Positions 17,803-27,140 of a DNA stretch of 64,000 nucleotides are shown here, piece after piece (the first letter of the stretch is position 1; every line of letters begins with the position of its first letter). The stretch spans positions 1,116,001 to 1,180,000 of the forward strand of contig CP167917.1 in assembly GCA_041504365.1 (NCBI GenBank), read 5' to 3'. The stretch comes from Dryocola sp. LX212. GTDB taxonomy: Bacteria > Pseudomonadota > Gammaproteobacteria > Enterobacterales > Enterobacteriaceae. Under the pieces are notes generated by a model. It worked only from the letters and a program-made list of their open reading frames with translations, had not been told where the DNA came from and ran no database searches. The position numbers were made by a program, and so were the translations under genes.

Positions 17803-18702
17803 CGCCTTGCCGATTTAAATCACAATATCAGCCGGCTTTCTGCGGGGGGCGCCGATCTGACTCAACGCCTTGAGCCAACGAGCAGCCCGGAATTCAACGC
17901 CATTATCAACAGCTTCAACGGGGTGATCGGCTACCTGCAAGATATGCTGCGTCAGGTCGGGGAGAGCGCGCATGCGATAACTTCCGCTTCGCACCAGATT
18001 GCCACCGGCAACTAGGATCTGTCTGCCCGTACAGAAGAACAGGCGAGCTCCATTGAGCAAACCGCGGCTTCCATGGAAGAGCTGACCAGTACGGTACGCC
18101 TGAATGCGGACAACGCAGCCCATGCCAACAAACTGGCTCATGAGGCTTCCAGCGTGGCGGAGAAGGGCGGAGAAGTGGTAAAACAGGTCGTCAGCACTAT
18201 GAATACCATCCAGCATTCGTCCGGCAAAGTGGTGGATATTATCAGCGTGATTGACAGCATTGCTTTCCAGACCAATATCCTCGCGTTGAATGCGGCGGTA
18301 GAGGCGGCGAGAGCCGGAGAGCAGGGCCGGGGCTTTGCCGTGGTGGCTGCCGAGGTGCGTAACCTGGCCCAGCGTTCCGCACAGTCAGCAAGAGAGATTA
18401 AAACGCTGATCGAGGCATCGGTGAGCAATATAAATTATGGAACCGATCTGGTGACCCAGGCGGGAAGCACCATGGATGAGCTGATGGGGGGCGTGCGCAA
18501 CGTCGCTACCCTAATGGGGGAGATCATGTCTTCCAGCCGCGAGCAGAGTACCGGCATCCAGCAGGTGAACCAGGCCATCAACCAGCTTGACAGCACCACC
18601 CAGCAAAACGCGGCGCTGGTGCAGGAGGTCTCTTCCGCTTCGCTCTCTATGTCCGAACAGACCCGCCAGCTCGAACTCGTTGTCGCCAGCTTTAAACTCT
18701 AA
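17797..18702 (+). pseudogene. methyl-accepting chemotaxis protein, 3' fragment with internal stop
   Basis: Codons from 17797 encode a HAMP-like segment (LADLNHNISRLSAG to LTQRLEP) and the full signalling coiled coil, with the hairpin tip [20 protein letters not shown] and methylation helices. The sensor and membrane part is missing. A TAG at 18013-18015 interrupts the sequence where homologues have Gln (ATGN[13 protein letters not shown]), consistent with a CAG to TAG change. The 3' frame (18073 onward) is otherwise intact and could be translated as a soluble signalling domain only if restarted. A terminator follows. Confidence 0.85.
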
Positions 18703-18708
18703 TCTTTT

Positions 18709-18736
18709 CGGGCACATAGCCATGTGCCCGTTTTTC
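18709..18736 (+). terminator. terminator after the chemotaxis-receptor remnant
   Basis: CGGGCACAT (18709-18717), loop AGCC, ATGTGCCCG, then T5. A strong rho-independent terminator still in place after the decayed gene. Confidence 0.85.
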
Positions 18737-18780
18737 CTTCATCGAATCCTCTTGCTTTTCAGGCATCGTGCCCTTACTTT

Positions 18781-18801
18781 ATTGTTATGTTATAACGTAT
18801 C
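18781..18801. promoter_or_regulatory. probable Zur box before rpmE2-ykgO
   Basis: TGTTATGTTATAACGTA (18783-18799) contains the GTTAT-x3-ATAAC type dyad of Zur operators (E. coli consensus GAAATGTTATANTATAACATTTC from memory). It lies 13-30 bases before rpmE2. Zur repression of the paralogous L31/L36 genes under zinc sufficiency is established in related bacteria. Confidence 0.65.
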
Positions 18802-18813
18802 GGAGTTAGCGAA

Positions 18814-19071
18814 ATGAGACGCGATATTCATCCTTTCTACCGCACCGTGGTGTTCCATGACACCAGCGCCAACGAGTACTTTAAAGTTGGCTCAACCATT
18901 AAGACGGACCGGGAAATAGAGCTCGACGGGCAGACCTTCCCCTATATCACTGTTGAGGTTTCATCTGCTTCCCACCCACATTACACGGGCAAGCAGAGAA
19001 GCCTGGACAAAGAGGGCAGCCCGGCACGCTTCCAGCAGCGTTTTGGACGATTCTTCGGCAAGGAGGCTTAA
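18814..19071 (+). CDS. rpmE2: type B 50S ribosomal protein L31 (zinc-independent)
   Basis: An 85-residue L31 paralogue (YkgM type). It replaces zinc-containing L31 when zinc is scarce, releasing zinc for other proteins. The CxxC zinc ribbon of standard L31 is absent, as expected, and the type B core is present ([21 protein letters not shown]). It forms an operon with ykgO three bases downstream and is preceded by a probable Zur operator. Confidence 0.95.
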   Translation: MRRDIHPFYRTVVFHDTSANEYFKVGSTIKTDREIELDGQTFPYITVEVSSASHPHYTGKQRSLDKEGSPARFQQRFGRFFGKEA

Positions 19072-19074
19072 GGC

Positions 19075-19215
19075 ATGAAGGTGTTGAACTCACTGCGCAG
19101 CGCGAAGCAGCGCCACCCGGACTGCCAGATTGTGAAGCGTAAAGGCAGACTGTACGTGATTTGCAAAAGTAACCCGCGTTTTAAAGCGGTGCAGGGCAGG
19201 AAGAAAAGAAAGTAG
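19075..19215 (+). CDS. ykgO: type B 50S ribosomal protein L36 (zinc-independent)
   Basis: A 46-residue protein, too short for many ORF callers. It begins [20 protein letters not shown] and ends GRKKRK. It is the L36 paralogue that lacks the CxxC-Cx4H zinc set; only two separated cysteines remain (C17, C30). It follows rpmE2 with an AAGGAGG ribosome site overlapping the end of that gene, so both are induced together under zinc limitation. Confidence 0.95.
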   Translation: MKVLNSLRSAKQRHPDCQIVKRKGRLYVICKSNPRFKAVQGRKKRK

Positions 19216-19234
19216 TTTGAGAAACCCGGGGCGA

Positions 19235-19271
19235 CCTGGGGTGAGGCGCCCTCTGGGAACCTCACCCCAGG
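19235..19271 (+). terminator. hairpin after ykgO
   Basis: CCTGGGGTGAGG (19235-19246) pairs perfectly with CCTCACCCCAGG (19260-19271) around a 13-base loop. Only a weak T-rich tail (TTTCCTCTT) follows, so it is a terminator of moderate strength or an mRNA-stabilising hairpin. Confidence 0.65.
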
Positions 19272-19297
19272 TTTCCTCTTAAATTGTGCCGGGGCTA

Positions 19298-19756
19298 TCA
19301 GGCGCGAGAAAGAGAAAAGATATCGTAGAACGACAGTTCCCCTTTGCGGGTCAACATCGTGTGCAGCACTGATTTCTTCTGATCTTCTACCTTCGGAGAT
19401 TGCAGGATCTTTTCTATTAACTGCGGCGGCACGTTACGCGTGTTGTACCACTCGCCGTTATAACAGACCCGCAGGTCAAGCACGTCGATATCGCTGTAGT
19501 GGTAGCGCGGGTTTACGTCGAAGAAGAAAAAGCCGTTCAGCAGGATAAAGAGCACGTTTAGCAGCCAGACCGACCCGGCAAGGGTGTCCGACTGCATCAT
19601 TACGATAAGCGTGGCCAGCCAGCCAATCCACATGCCGATAAACAATCCCGGATGCTTACGAATAAAGCTGATGCTAAAGCGCGGGCGGTTGTCGCGTTTC
19701 TCGACGACGTTGAGCTGTTCAATCGTATCGTTTAGCAGGCGCTGGATTTCGGTCAT
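19298..19756 (-). CDS. ylaC: inner membrane protein YlaC
   Basis: A 152-residue protein matching E. coli YlaC (about 156 residues). Two hydrophobic helices (about 37-55 and 60-80, [17 protein letters not shown] and [18 protein letters not shown]) are followed by a cytoplasmic domain. The start at 19756 ([10 protein letters not shown]) has an AAGAAGG site; an upstream frame start at 19795 adds 13 residues without a better site. Function is unknown. Conserved neighbours are pdeB and maa; here the decayed block and rpmE2-ykgO separate it from pdeB. Confidence 0.9.
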   Translation of the reverse strand: MTEIQRLLNDTIEQLNVVEKRDNRPRFSISFIRKHPGLFIGMWIGWLATLIVMMQSDTLAGSVWLLNVLFILLNGFFFFDVNPRYHYSDIDVLDLRVCYNGEWYNTRNVPPQLIEKILQSPKVEDQKKSVLHTMLTRKGELSFYDIFSLSRA

Positions 19757-19884
19757 GGGAAGCCTTCTTATTGCTGTTAGGTCCGCTGCCACCAATGTGA
19801 CGACTCTATTTTAAGAAGCCGCCCGTCTGCAAAAAAGTAACAGATTGCTCAAAATTAACCATAACAGTTAGCGGCTATGTTCCC

Positions 19885-20436
19885 TTAGAGCGTTTTGATT
19901 ACCCGGGCCGGATTACCGGCCACTACGCAGTTTGCCGGGACGTCTTTAGTCACCACCGCACCGGAACCCACCACCACGTTATCGCCAAGCGTCACGCCGG
20001 GGTTAATTACCGCCCGGCCACCAATCCAGACGTTATGGCCAATGGTAACCGGTTTTCCCAGTTCGACACCGCTGTTACGCGTTTCGGCATCCAGGGGGTG
20101 GGTGGCCGTATAGATATGCACACCGGGGGCGAGCATGCAGTTGTCGCCGATATGCACCGGGCAAACGTCCAGGATTACGCAATCGAAATTAGCGTAGAAG
20201 TTGTTGCCCAGAAAAATATTGTAGCCGTAGTCGCAGCGGAAAGACGGTTCAATATAGGCATCGTTGCCGCTGCCGAGCAGATCCTTCAGCAGCGCTTTAC
20301 GGACCGCTGTTTCATCGGGTTCGGTATGGTTATAGCGGTGGATGAGATGGCGGGCTTTTAGCCTGTCAGTTCTGAGCTGGTCATCGGCAGGGGAGTAGTA
20401 TTCGCCTGCAATCATTTTACGCTTTTCTTCACTCAT
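19885..20436 (-). CDS. maa: maltose O-acetyltransferase
   Basis: A 183-residue hexapeptide-repeat (left-handed beta-helix) acetyltransferase. It transfers acetyl from acetyl-CoA to the 6-hydroxyl of maltose or glucose. The N-terminal cap ([15 protein letters not shown]) is followed by repeats such as [20 protein letters not shown], and the catalytic His lies in YTATHPLD. Same length as E. coli Maa. It neighbours hha-tomB as in E. coli. Confidence 0.95.
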   Translation of the reverse strand: MSEEKRKMIAGEYYSPADDQLRTDRLKARHLIHRYNHTEPDETAVRKALLKDLLGSGNDAYIEPSFRCDYGYNIFLGNNFYANFDCVILDVCPVHIGDNCMLAPGVHIYTATHPLDAETRNSGVELGKPVTIGHNVWIGGRAVINPGVTLGDNVVVGSGAVVTKDVPANCVVAGNPARVIKTL

Positions 20437-20695
20437 TGCGGTTTCGTCTCGTCGGGATGGAAACCTCTACCGTAAACGAAAATGCAAGCTCAGCAGAGGG
20501 AACGTTCCCATATCGTGCGAGCGATCACATATTCTCCTGACTGTCTCAACTGGCAGCGAGCATCTGGGTTAGTTCACGGGGAAGGGGACAAACCATGTTA
20601 ATGGAGCGAGTATCAGGATGAGTATTACTCAACATAAACATGGCTGACTAATTATCGGCCAGTGTACTAAAAATGAACAAAGGTGTTGCGAGGTA

Positions 20696-20914
20696 TTAAC
20701 GGATAAATTTCCATACGGAAGGCGGTATCTTATCGTAAAGTTTATTCATGGTAAGTTCAGCAAGACGATGATCGGCTGCTGAATAAAAGACCGCCAGTTC
20801 GTTATCTGATAATTCGTATTTATTCTTTTCAATCACTCTTTCTAACGTATCAATTGTCTGACAACGTCGCAGACGCATCAAATAATCAGTTTTCGTTAAG
20901 GGTTTTGTTGTCAT
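20696..20914 (-). CDS. hha: haemolysin expression modulator Hha
   Basis: A 72-residue H-NS-binding protein of the Hha/YmoA family that helps silence horizontally acquired, AT-rich genes. The sequence is near identical to E. coli Hha ([20 protein letters not shown], ending PPSVWKFIR). It is the second gene of the tomB-hha operon; 28 bases separate it from tomB. Confidence 0.97.
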   Translation of the reverse strand: MTTKPLTKTDYLMRLRRCQTIDTLERVIEKNKYELSDNELAVFYSAADHRLAELTMNKLYDKIPPSVWKFIR

Positions 20915-20942
20915 GAATTCACCTTAAGTATTTGTAATATTT

Positions 20943-21317
20943 TTAAAAGGAGAGGCTTACGGGGTTAGCGCGACTCTCGCTGACGAAACAGCGGAACAAT
21001 CGATTACCAGACTTACGCCATTTTTGCAGTTCCTGTGCGTTGATGCCGTAGTTGCTAAAAAGCATGAAGGTGTCATCGAGGTATTCGTCAATTTGCTCAA
21101 TCAATTTGCTGTCGTCAGCATACTTAATCTTGTAATTAAGCGCGAAGGCAGCAATGTGCTCAATCAATTCATTAAGCTGTAAGTTAATGGCCGATGTAGG
21201 ATCATTGACCCAACCGTGATTACTCTCTCCAAGGTTGGCAAGGCAATCATGATACAGGTTTTCGCACAAGAATTTAAGCTGTGCGATATCATGCCGTTTT
21301 GGTGAGTATTCGTCCAT
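20943..21317 (-). CDS. tomB: Hha toxicity attenuator TomB
   Basis: A 124-residue antidote-like partner of Hha (YbaJ), reported to promote oxygen-dependent Hha oxidation and to attenuate its toxicity and influence on biofilm. It begins MDEYSPKRHDIAQLKFLCE and keeps the conserved central segment. First gene of the operon with hha. A smaller-scale homologue class is common in enterobacteria. Confidence 0.95.
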   Translation of the reverse strand: MDEYSPKRHDIAQLKFLCENLYHDCLANLGESNHGWVNDPTSAINLQLNELIEHIAAFALNYKIKYADDSKLIEQIDEYLDDTFMLFSNYGINAQELQKWRKSGNRLFRCFVSESRANPVSLSF

Positions 21318-21812
21318 AATTCAGCCCCTTTTATCGATGAAATTTGATAAACAAAACGCACTGGGGGGACACACCTTGAAGAGGTGGGAGCAATTACAAC
21401 GACTAATCCATAGCCATTACTATAAATCAATTCGTGGAAGATTTCCTCGGCCTATTACTAAAAATTACAATTCAGACTTTAATACCAGCGAGTCCGGCTG
21501 CAGGTGGCAGGCGAAGGCGCTGAAATTAGCTGCACTAAGCAATGTCTTAATTGTTAATGGTCCTGAACTAACCCTGATATCAGTACGTTAGCTGATTAAA
21601 AAAGGGCAAATGTTAAAACTATTACTGCACAGCGAAGCGATGAGAATTTTCTTATTATAAGTCTGCTGTCGTTGTCCTGGTGCGAAAAATCTAATTTTAA
21701 ATAAGAGCCTACAGTTTTTTTGCACTGAAAGCATTCATCAGGCAATTAGGAAAGGCCACTGAAAGAGTCAGGGAAGTCTTATATAACACATTACTTGTAG
21801 GGCTAATGGAAA
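21318..21812. other. intergenic region between tomB and acrB
   Basis: About 500 bases with no convincing gene; short frames on the plus strand lack ribosome sites. Moderately AT-rich. It should hold the tomB-hha promoter close to 21320-21420. A comparably long gap is found here in E. coli. Confidence 0.5.
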
Positions 21813-21814
21813 GA

Positions 21815-21837
21815 AAAAGGCCGCTTTCGCGGCCTTT
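21815..21837 (-). terminator. rho-independent terminator of acrAB
   Basis: On the minus strand AAAGGCCGC, GAAA tetraloop, GCGGCCTTT, then TTCTTTCC, 20 bases after the acrB stop. A strong hairpin with a stabilising GNRA-type loop. Confidence 0.9.
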
Positions 21838-21856
21838 GAATAACGTATAGCTAGGG

Positions 21857-24800
21857 TTAGTGATGATGCTCGACCGGATGCGTGTGCTCCAGGTCTTCAG
21901 ACTTGCGGCTGAAGCGGCGGCGTACCACCACGAAGAACACAGGCACGAAGAAGATCGCGAGGACAGTTGCGGTAATCATACCGCCCATGACTCCGGTACC
22001 AACGGCGTTCTGTGCACCACTACCCGCGCCGGAGCTGATGACCAGCGGCATTACGCCGAGGATAAACGCCAGTGAGGTCATCAAAATAGGACGCAAACGC
22101 ATACGTACCGCTTCCAGCGTTGCCTCGATCAGCCCTTTGCCTTCTTTCTCCATCAGGTCCTTGGCGAATTCCACGATAAGTATCGCATTCTTCGCCGACA
22201 GGCCAATGGTTGTCAGCAGGCCCACCTGGAAGTAAACGTCGTTGGTCAGCCCACGGAAGGTCGCGGCTAACAGCGCGCCGAATACCCCAAGCGGAACAAC
22301 CAGCATGACCGAGAACGGAATTGACCAGCTCTCGTACAGTGCGGCCAGACACAGGAATACGACGATTAACGAGATGGCATACAGGGCAGGGGCCTGGTTA
22401 CCAGACAGACGTTCCTGATAGGACATACCCGTCCAGTCATAACCGATCCCGGTAGGCAGTTTGCCCGCCAGCTCTTCCATCAGGTTCATCGCTTCACCGG
22501 TACTCTTACCCGGAGCCGCCTGACCCAGGATTTCCATGGATGGCAGACCATTGTAACGTTCCAGACGCGGTGAACCGTATTCCCAGTGCGCGGTAGAGAA
22601 CGCGGAGAATGGCACCATCTGACCGGTAGAGCCGCGAACGTACCAGTTGTTGATATCATTTGGCAGCATACGGAATGGCGCATCGGCCATCAGATACACT
22701 TTCTTCACGCGACCACGGTCGATGAAGTCGTTCACATACGAGCCGCCCCATGCTGCACCCAGCGTGGTGTTGATATCGCTGATTGAGACACCCAGCGCCT
22801 GCGCTTTCTCCTGGTCGATATCCACTTTGAACTGCGGAGTATTTTCCAGGCCGTTAGGACGCACGCCGACTAACAGATCGGGGTGTTGGGCTATCTCACC
22901 AAACAGCTGGTTACGCGCCTGGGTCAGTTTTTCATGACCAAGGTTCGCCTGGTCAATCAGCTGGAAGTCGAAGCCGGTAGCGGTACCCAATTCAACGATG
23001 GCCGGCAGGTTAAATGCCAATACCATACCATCTTTGATTTTTGAGAAGGCCGCACTGGCTCTGGCAGCAATTGCCGGAACCTTGTTCTCTTCACCCGGAC
23101 GCTCATCCCAGTCTTTCAGAGAAACGAACGCCAGACCGGTGTTCTGTCCACGGCCCGCAAAGCCGAAGCCGTTTACGGTAAACACCGAGTTAACGTTGTC
23201 TTTCTCATTCTTGAGATAGTAATCCGTTACCTCGTCGAGCACCTTCTGCGTACGTTCCTGAGTCGCACCAGCTGGAAGCTGGGCCATCGTCAGGAATACG
23301 CCCTGGTCTTCATCTGGCAGGAAGGAGCTTGGCAGACGTACGAACAGGAAGGCCATGCCCACGACGATCAGCAGGTACAGCAACAGATAACGACCGGTGC
23401 TACGCAGGATGTTACCGACGCTGTCGGTATAGTGATGCGTGCTCTTGTCGAACATGTTGTTAAACCAGCCGAAGAAGCCTTTCTTCTCGTGGTGTTCACC
23501 TTTCGCAACCGGCTTGAGCATGGTGGCGCACAGGGCTGGTGTCAGGATCATTGCTACCAGCACGGAGAGCACCATTGCCGACACGATGGTAATAGAGAAC
23601 TGACGATAGATGGCACCCGTTGAACCGCCGAAGAAGGCCATCGGGATAAATACCGCCGACAGCACCATGGCGATACCCACCAAGGCGCCCTGGATCTGCT
23701 CCATCGATTTACGCGTCGCTTCTTTTGGCGGCAATCCTTCTTCCACCATCACGCGTTCAACGTTTTCTACTACCACGATGGCGTCATCTACCAACAGGCC
23801 TATCGCCAGCACCATGCCGAACATCGTCAGGGTGTTTATCGAATAGCCAAAGGCGGCAAGGATGGCGAAGGTCCCCAGCAGTACCACCGGTACCGCAATC
23901 GTTGGAATCAGCGTGGCCCGGAAGTTCTGCAGGAACAGATACATTACGATAAATACGAGCACGATGGCTTCAACGAGGGTTTTCACTACCTCTTTGATGG
24001 AGATTTTAATGAACGGCGTGGTGTCGTATGGATAAACAACTTCCAGACCAGCCGGGAAGAACGGTTTAAGTTTTTCAACGGTGGCACGAACCGCGTTAGC
24101 GGTATCCAGGGCGTTAGCACCTGTTGCCAGTTTAATACCCAGACCAGACGCAGGCTTGCCGTTAAAGCGAGCGATAACGTCGTAGTTCTCACCGCCCAGC
24201 TCAACTTTTGCCACGTCTTTCAACAGTACGCGAGAGCCGTCCTGGTTCACCTTTAGCAGAATTTTGCTGAACTCATCGGCAGATTTCAGACGGGTCTGCG
24301 CAATGATAGAGGCGTTAAGCTGCTGACCCTTGACCGGTGGCGTCCCCCCTAACTGGCCGGCTGCAACCTGGGCGTTCTGCGCTTTAATAGCCGTAATAAC
24401 GTCTACCGGCGTCAGCTGGAAGTTATTTAGTTTGTTCGGATCCATCCAGATACGCATCGCGTACTGCGCACCAAACAGCTGAACGTCACCCACGCCAGAC
24501 GTACGGCTAACCGGGTCTTTAATGGTTGCGCCAACATAATCCGAGATATCTTCCTGGGTCATGGAACCATCGGTATTGATCATACCGAGAACCATCAGGA
24601 AGCTACTGGAGGATTTCTCAACGCTAACGCCTTGCTGCTGGACTTCCTGCGGTAACAGCGGCATTGCCAGCTGCAGTTTGTTCTGCACCTGAACCTGCGC
24701 GATGTCTGCATCGGTACCAGAATCGAAGGTAATGGTTATCTGGACGGTACCAGAGGAATCACTGGTAGAGGACATATACAGCAGGTTATCGATACCGTTC

Positions 24801-25006
24801 ATGTTCTGTTCGATAACCTGGGTAACAGTATCCTGTACCGTTTTCGCATCAGCACCAGGGTAGGTGGCTGTGATCGAAATGGCCGGTGGCGCAATGGTTG
24901 GATATTGCGCGATGGGCAATTTCATGATCGCAAGCCCACCCGCCAACATAATAATGATGGCGATAACCCAGGCAAATATGGGGCGATCGATAAAAAACTT
25001 AGCCAT
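21857..25006 (-). CDS. acrB: multidrug efflux RND permease AcrB
   Basis: AcrB is the trimeric proton-driven inner-membrane pump of AcrAB-TolC, exporting many antibiotics, dyes and bile salts. The 1049 residues equal the E. coli length. Visible RND features: N-terminal TM1 after [14 protein letters not shown], the paired proton-relay aspartates in [17 protein letters not shown] (about 405), the TM10-12 block [16 protein letters not shown] with the relay Lys, and a His-rich tail ([10 protein letters not shown]). It follows acrA by 22 bases. Confidence 0.98.
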   Translation of the reverse strand: MAKFFIDRPIFAWVIAIIIMLAGGLAIMKLPIAQYPTIAPPAISITATYPGADAKTVQDTVTQVIEQNMNGIDNLLYMSSTSDSSGTVQITITFDSGTDADIAQVQVQNKLQLAMPLLPQEVQQQGVSVEKSSSSFLMVLGMINTDGSMTQEDISDYVGATIKDPVSRTSGVGDVQLFGAQYAMRIWMDPNKLNNFQLTPVDVITAIKAQNAQVAAGQLGGTPPVKGQQLNASIIAQTRLKSADEFSKILLKVNQDGSRVLLKDVAKVELGGENYDVIARFNGKPASGLGIKLATGANALDTANAVRATVEKLKPFFPAGLEVVYPYDTTPFIKISIKEVVKTLVEAIVLVFIVMYLFLQNFRATLIPTIAVPVVLLGTFAILAAFGYSINTLTMFGMVLAIGLLVDDAIVVVENVERVMVEEGLPPKEATRKSMEQIQGALVGIAMVLSAVFIPMAFFGGSTGAIYRQFSITIVSAMVLSVLVAMILTPALCATMLKPVAKGEHHEKKGFFGWFNNMFDKSTHHYTDSVGNILRSTGRYLLLYLLIVVGMAFLFVRLPSSFLPDEDQGVFLTMAQLPAGATQERTQKVLDEVTDYYLKNEKDNVNSVFTVNGFGFAGRGQNTGLAFVSLKDWDERPGEENKVPAIAARASAAFSKIKDGMVLAFNLPAIVELGTATGFDFQLIDQANLGHEKLTQARNQLFGEIAQHPDLLVGVRPNGLENTPQFKVDIDQEKAQALGVSISDINTTLGAAWGGSYVNDFIDRGRVKKVYLMADAPFRMLPNDINNWYVRGSTGQMVPFSAFSTAHWEYGSPRLERYNGLPSMEILGQAAPGKSTGEAMNLMEELAGKLPTGIGYDWTGMSYQERLSGNQAPALYAISLIVVFLCLAALYESWSIPFSVMLVVPLGVFGALLAATFRGLTNDVYFQVGLLTTIGLSAKNAILIVEFAKDLMEKEGKGLIEATLEAVRMRLRPILMTSLAFILGVMPLVISSGAGSGAQNAVGTGVMGGMITATVLAIFFVPVFFVVVRRRFSRKSEDLEHTHPVEHHH

Positions 25007-25028
25007 GTCTTAACGGCTCCTGTTTAAG

Positions 25029-26228
25029 TTAAGACTTCGTTTGTTCGGACTGAGCGCCTGCGGCTGGCTGCTGTTGAGCGTTATTTTCAGCTGCGACTTC
25101 CTGCGCTTTCACCTGAACACCGGGTTTAATTTTCTGCAAACCGGTTATGATAACGCGATCGCCATTATGCAAACCATCTGTTACCAGCCACTTGTCACCA
25201 ATAGCCTGAGAGGCCGTTAGCTGACGCATTTCGACTTTGTTATCTTTGCCCACAACCATGGCTGAAGCTTCACCACGCGGGGTACGCGTTACGCCTTGCT
25301 GAGGAACCAGCAGCGCGTCCGGGTTAGTTCCTTCTTCCAGTTTTGCTCGTACGAACATGCCTGGCAGCAGAGTTTTATCCGGGTTAGGGAAGATGGCTCG
25401 CAGGGTGATAGAGCCAGTGGTCTGGTCAACCGTCACGTCGGAGAATTCCAGAGAGCCTTCCTGAGAGTAGGTTGAGCCGTCGCTGGTCACTAACTGAACC
25501 TTGGCTTTGCCGTTTTCCTGTTTCAGTTTGCCGGAGGCCAGCTCCTGCTTAAGGCGCAGGAAATCGTTGCTGGACTGGGTAACGTCCACATAAATCGGGT
25601 CCAGCTGTTGAACGGTAGACAGCGCGGTGGTTTGCCCGCTGGTGACTAACGCACCTTCAGTGACGGAAGATTTACCAATCCGGCCGCTGATAGGGGAGGT
25701 GACTTTGGTGTAAGCCAGGTTGATGCGAGCTGTTTCTACAGCGGCCTTCGCAGCGACGACAGCAGCGTTTGCCTGTTGAGAATCGGCAAGAGCGGTATCG
25801 TAATCTTGTTGACTGATGTATTTAGTTCCCAAAAGTTTCTGATAACGAGCCAGCGTAATTTTTGAGATATTGGCGCTAGCCTGGGCTTTTGCCAGGTCGC
25901 CTTTAGCGCTGTCGTAGGCTGCCTGATACGTGGCAGGGTCAATTTGATAAAGCGAGACACCCGCTTTGATTTCACTACCTTCCTCAAAGTTACGCTTTAG
26001 GATTATGCCGCTTACCTGCGGGCGAACTTCTGCAATACGGTAGGCACTGGTACGGCCTGGAAGCTCTGTCGTTATCTGTAATGGCGCGCTCTTCAGAGTA
26101 ACCACACCCACTTCAGGGGCCTGCGGCGCACTCTGTTGGGCCTCTTTTTCGTTACATCCTGTAAGCGCTAAGCTGCCTGATAGCATCAGAACGGCCGCCA
26201 GAGGCGTAAACCCTCTGTTTTTGTTCAT
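25029..26228 (-). CDS. acrA: periplasmic membrane fusion protein AcrA
   Basis: AcrA joins AcrB to TolC. The 399-residue lipoprotein has a lipobox LTGC with Cys25, a biotinyl-lipoyl-like domain (SGIILKRNFEEGSEIKAG), an alpha-helical hairpin (about 95-165), a beta-barrel and a membrane-proximal domain. Start 26228 (MNKNRGFTPL) is preferred over 26255 because it gives the normal signal peptide. First gene of acrAB; the operator for AcrR lies 90 bases upstream. Confidence 0.97.
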   Translation of the reverse strand: MNKNRGFTPLAAVLMLSGSLALTGCNEKEAQQSAPQAPEVGVVTLKSAPLQITTELPGRTSAYRIAEVRPQVSGIILKRNFEEGSEIKAGVSLYQIDPATYQAAYDSAKGDLAKAQASANISKITLARYQKLLGTKYISQQDYDTALADSQQANAAVVAAKAAVETARINLAYTKVTSPISGRIGKSSVTEGALVTSGQTTALSTVQQLDPIYVDVTQSSNDFLRLKQELASGKLKQENGKAKVQLVTSDGSTYSQEGSLEFSDVTVDQTTGSITLRAIFPNPDKTLLPGMFVRAKLEEGTNPDALLVPQQGVTRTPRGEASAMVVGKDNKVEMRQLTASQAIGDKWLVTDGLHNGDRVIITGLQKIKPGVQVKAQEVAAENNAQQQPAAGAQSEQTKS

Positions 26229-26319
26229 AAGTAAACCTCGAGTGTCCGATTTCAAAGTTGTTCAATGGATCAAGTGTCCACAAACCCATTGCTGCGTTTA
26301 TATTATCGTCGTGCTATGG

Positions 26320-26343
26320 TACATACATTCACAAATGTATGTA
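26320..26343. promoter_or_regulatory. AcrR operator
   Basis: The 24-base dyad TACATACATTCACAAATG plus TATGTA is the known AcrR binding site in the acrA-acrR gap. It lies 28 bases before acrR and about 90 before acrA, so AcrR can repress both genes. Confidence 0.95.
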
Positions 26344-26371
26344 AATCTGACTCCAGTAAATTCCGCGACAT

Positions 26372-27022
26372 ATGGCACGAAAAACCAAACAACAGGCACT
26401 GGAAACCCGCCAACACATCCTCGATGTAGCCATTCGCTTGTTCTCGCAGCAGGGCGTTTCTGCTACATCACTCGCGGACATCGCCAAAGCGGCAGGGGTA
26501 ACCCGTGGAGCTATCTATTGGCATTTCAAAAATAAGTCTGATTTATTTAATGAAATCTGGGCGCTAACAGAGTCCAGTATTGGGGATCTTGAGACTGAGT
26601 ATCGGGCAAAATTTCCTGACGATCCACTCTCCGTTATCAGAGAGCTGCTAATTTACATATTACAGGCAACGGTAAAGGAAGAGAGACGTCGGCTGATGAC
26701 GGAGATTATCTTCCATAAATGCGAATTTGTTGGCGAAATGGCGGTTTTACAGCAGGCAAGACGCGCCCTTTACATGGAAGCGAATGAGCGGATTGAAATG
26801 AGCCTGCAGCGCTGTATTGATGCCGGATCGCTCCCCGAAGACCTGCGCCTGACCCCGGCTGTGATCCTGCTGCGCAGCTACATTACAGGGCTGATTGAAA
26901 ACTGGCTTGTCGCCCCGGACAGCTTCGATCTGCATGGCCAGGCCAGGGATTATATCGCTATTCTGCTGGAAATGTTCCAGATGTCGCCCACGCTGCGCGC
27001 GACGGCCTGCTCCGTCGGCTAA
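26372..27022 (+). CDS. acrR: TetR-family repressor of acrAB, AcrR
   Basis: A 216-residue TetR-type repressor. The N-terminal HTH is intact ([22 protein letters not shown], about residues 30-52), and the ligand domain is of normal length. Drugs such as ethidium release it from the operator. Divergent from acrA. No truncation or frameshift that would derepress efflux is seen. Confidence 0.97.
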   Translation: MARKTKQQALETRQHILDVAIRLFSQQGVSATSLADIAKAAGVTRGAIYWHFKNKSDLFNEIWALTESSIGDLETEYRAKFPDDPLSVIRELLIYILQATVKEERRRLMTEIIFHKCEFVGEMAVLQQARRALYMEANERIEMSLQRCIDAGSLPEDLRLTPAVILLRSYITGLIENWLVAPDSFDLHGQARDYIAILLEMFQMSPTLRATACSVG

Positions 27023-27140
27023 TTTTTAGAGTATGCCCGGCTTGCCAACTTAAGGTTCGCTATTCGGCACAGGCAAGGCGTGATGTTCTCCCCACTCCTT
27101 ATGATGGCTTGTTTCGACCACCTCCCCGAACAACACACCC

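Noticed and set aside
18073-18702. Treating the 209-codon frame as a full chemotaxis protein
   Set aside because: It lacks the receptor part, and the upstream sequence continues in the same frame through a TAG into further receptor sequence, so it is a fragment.
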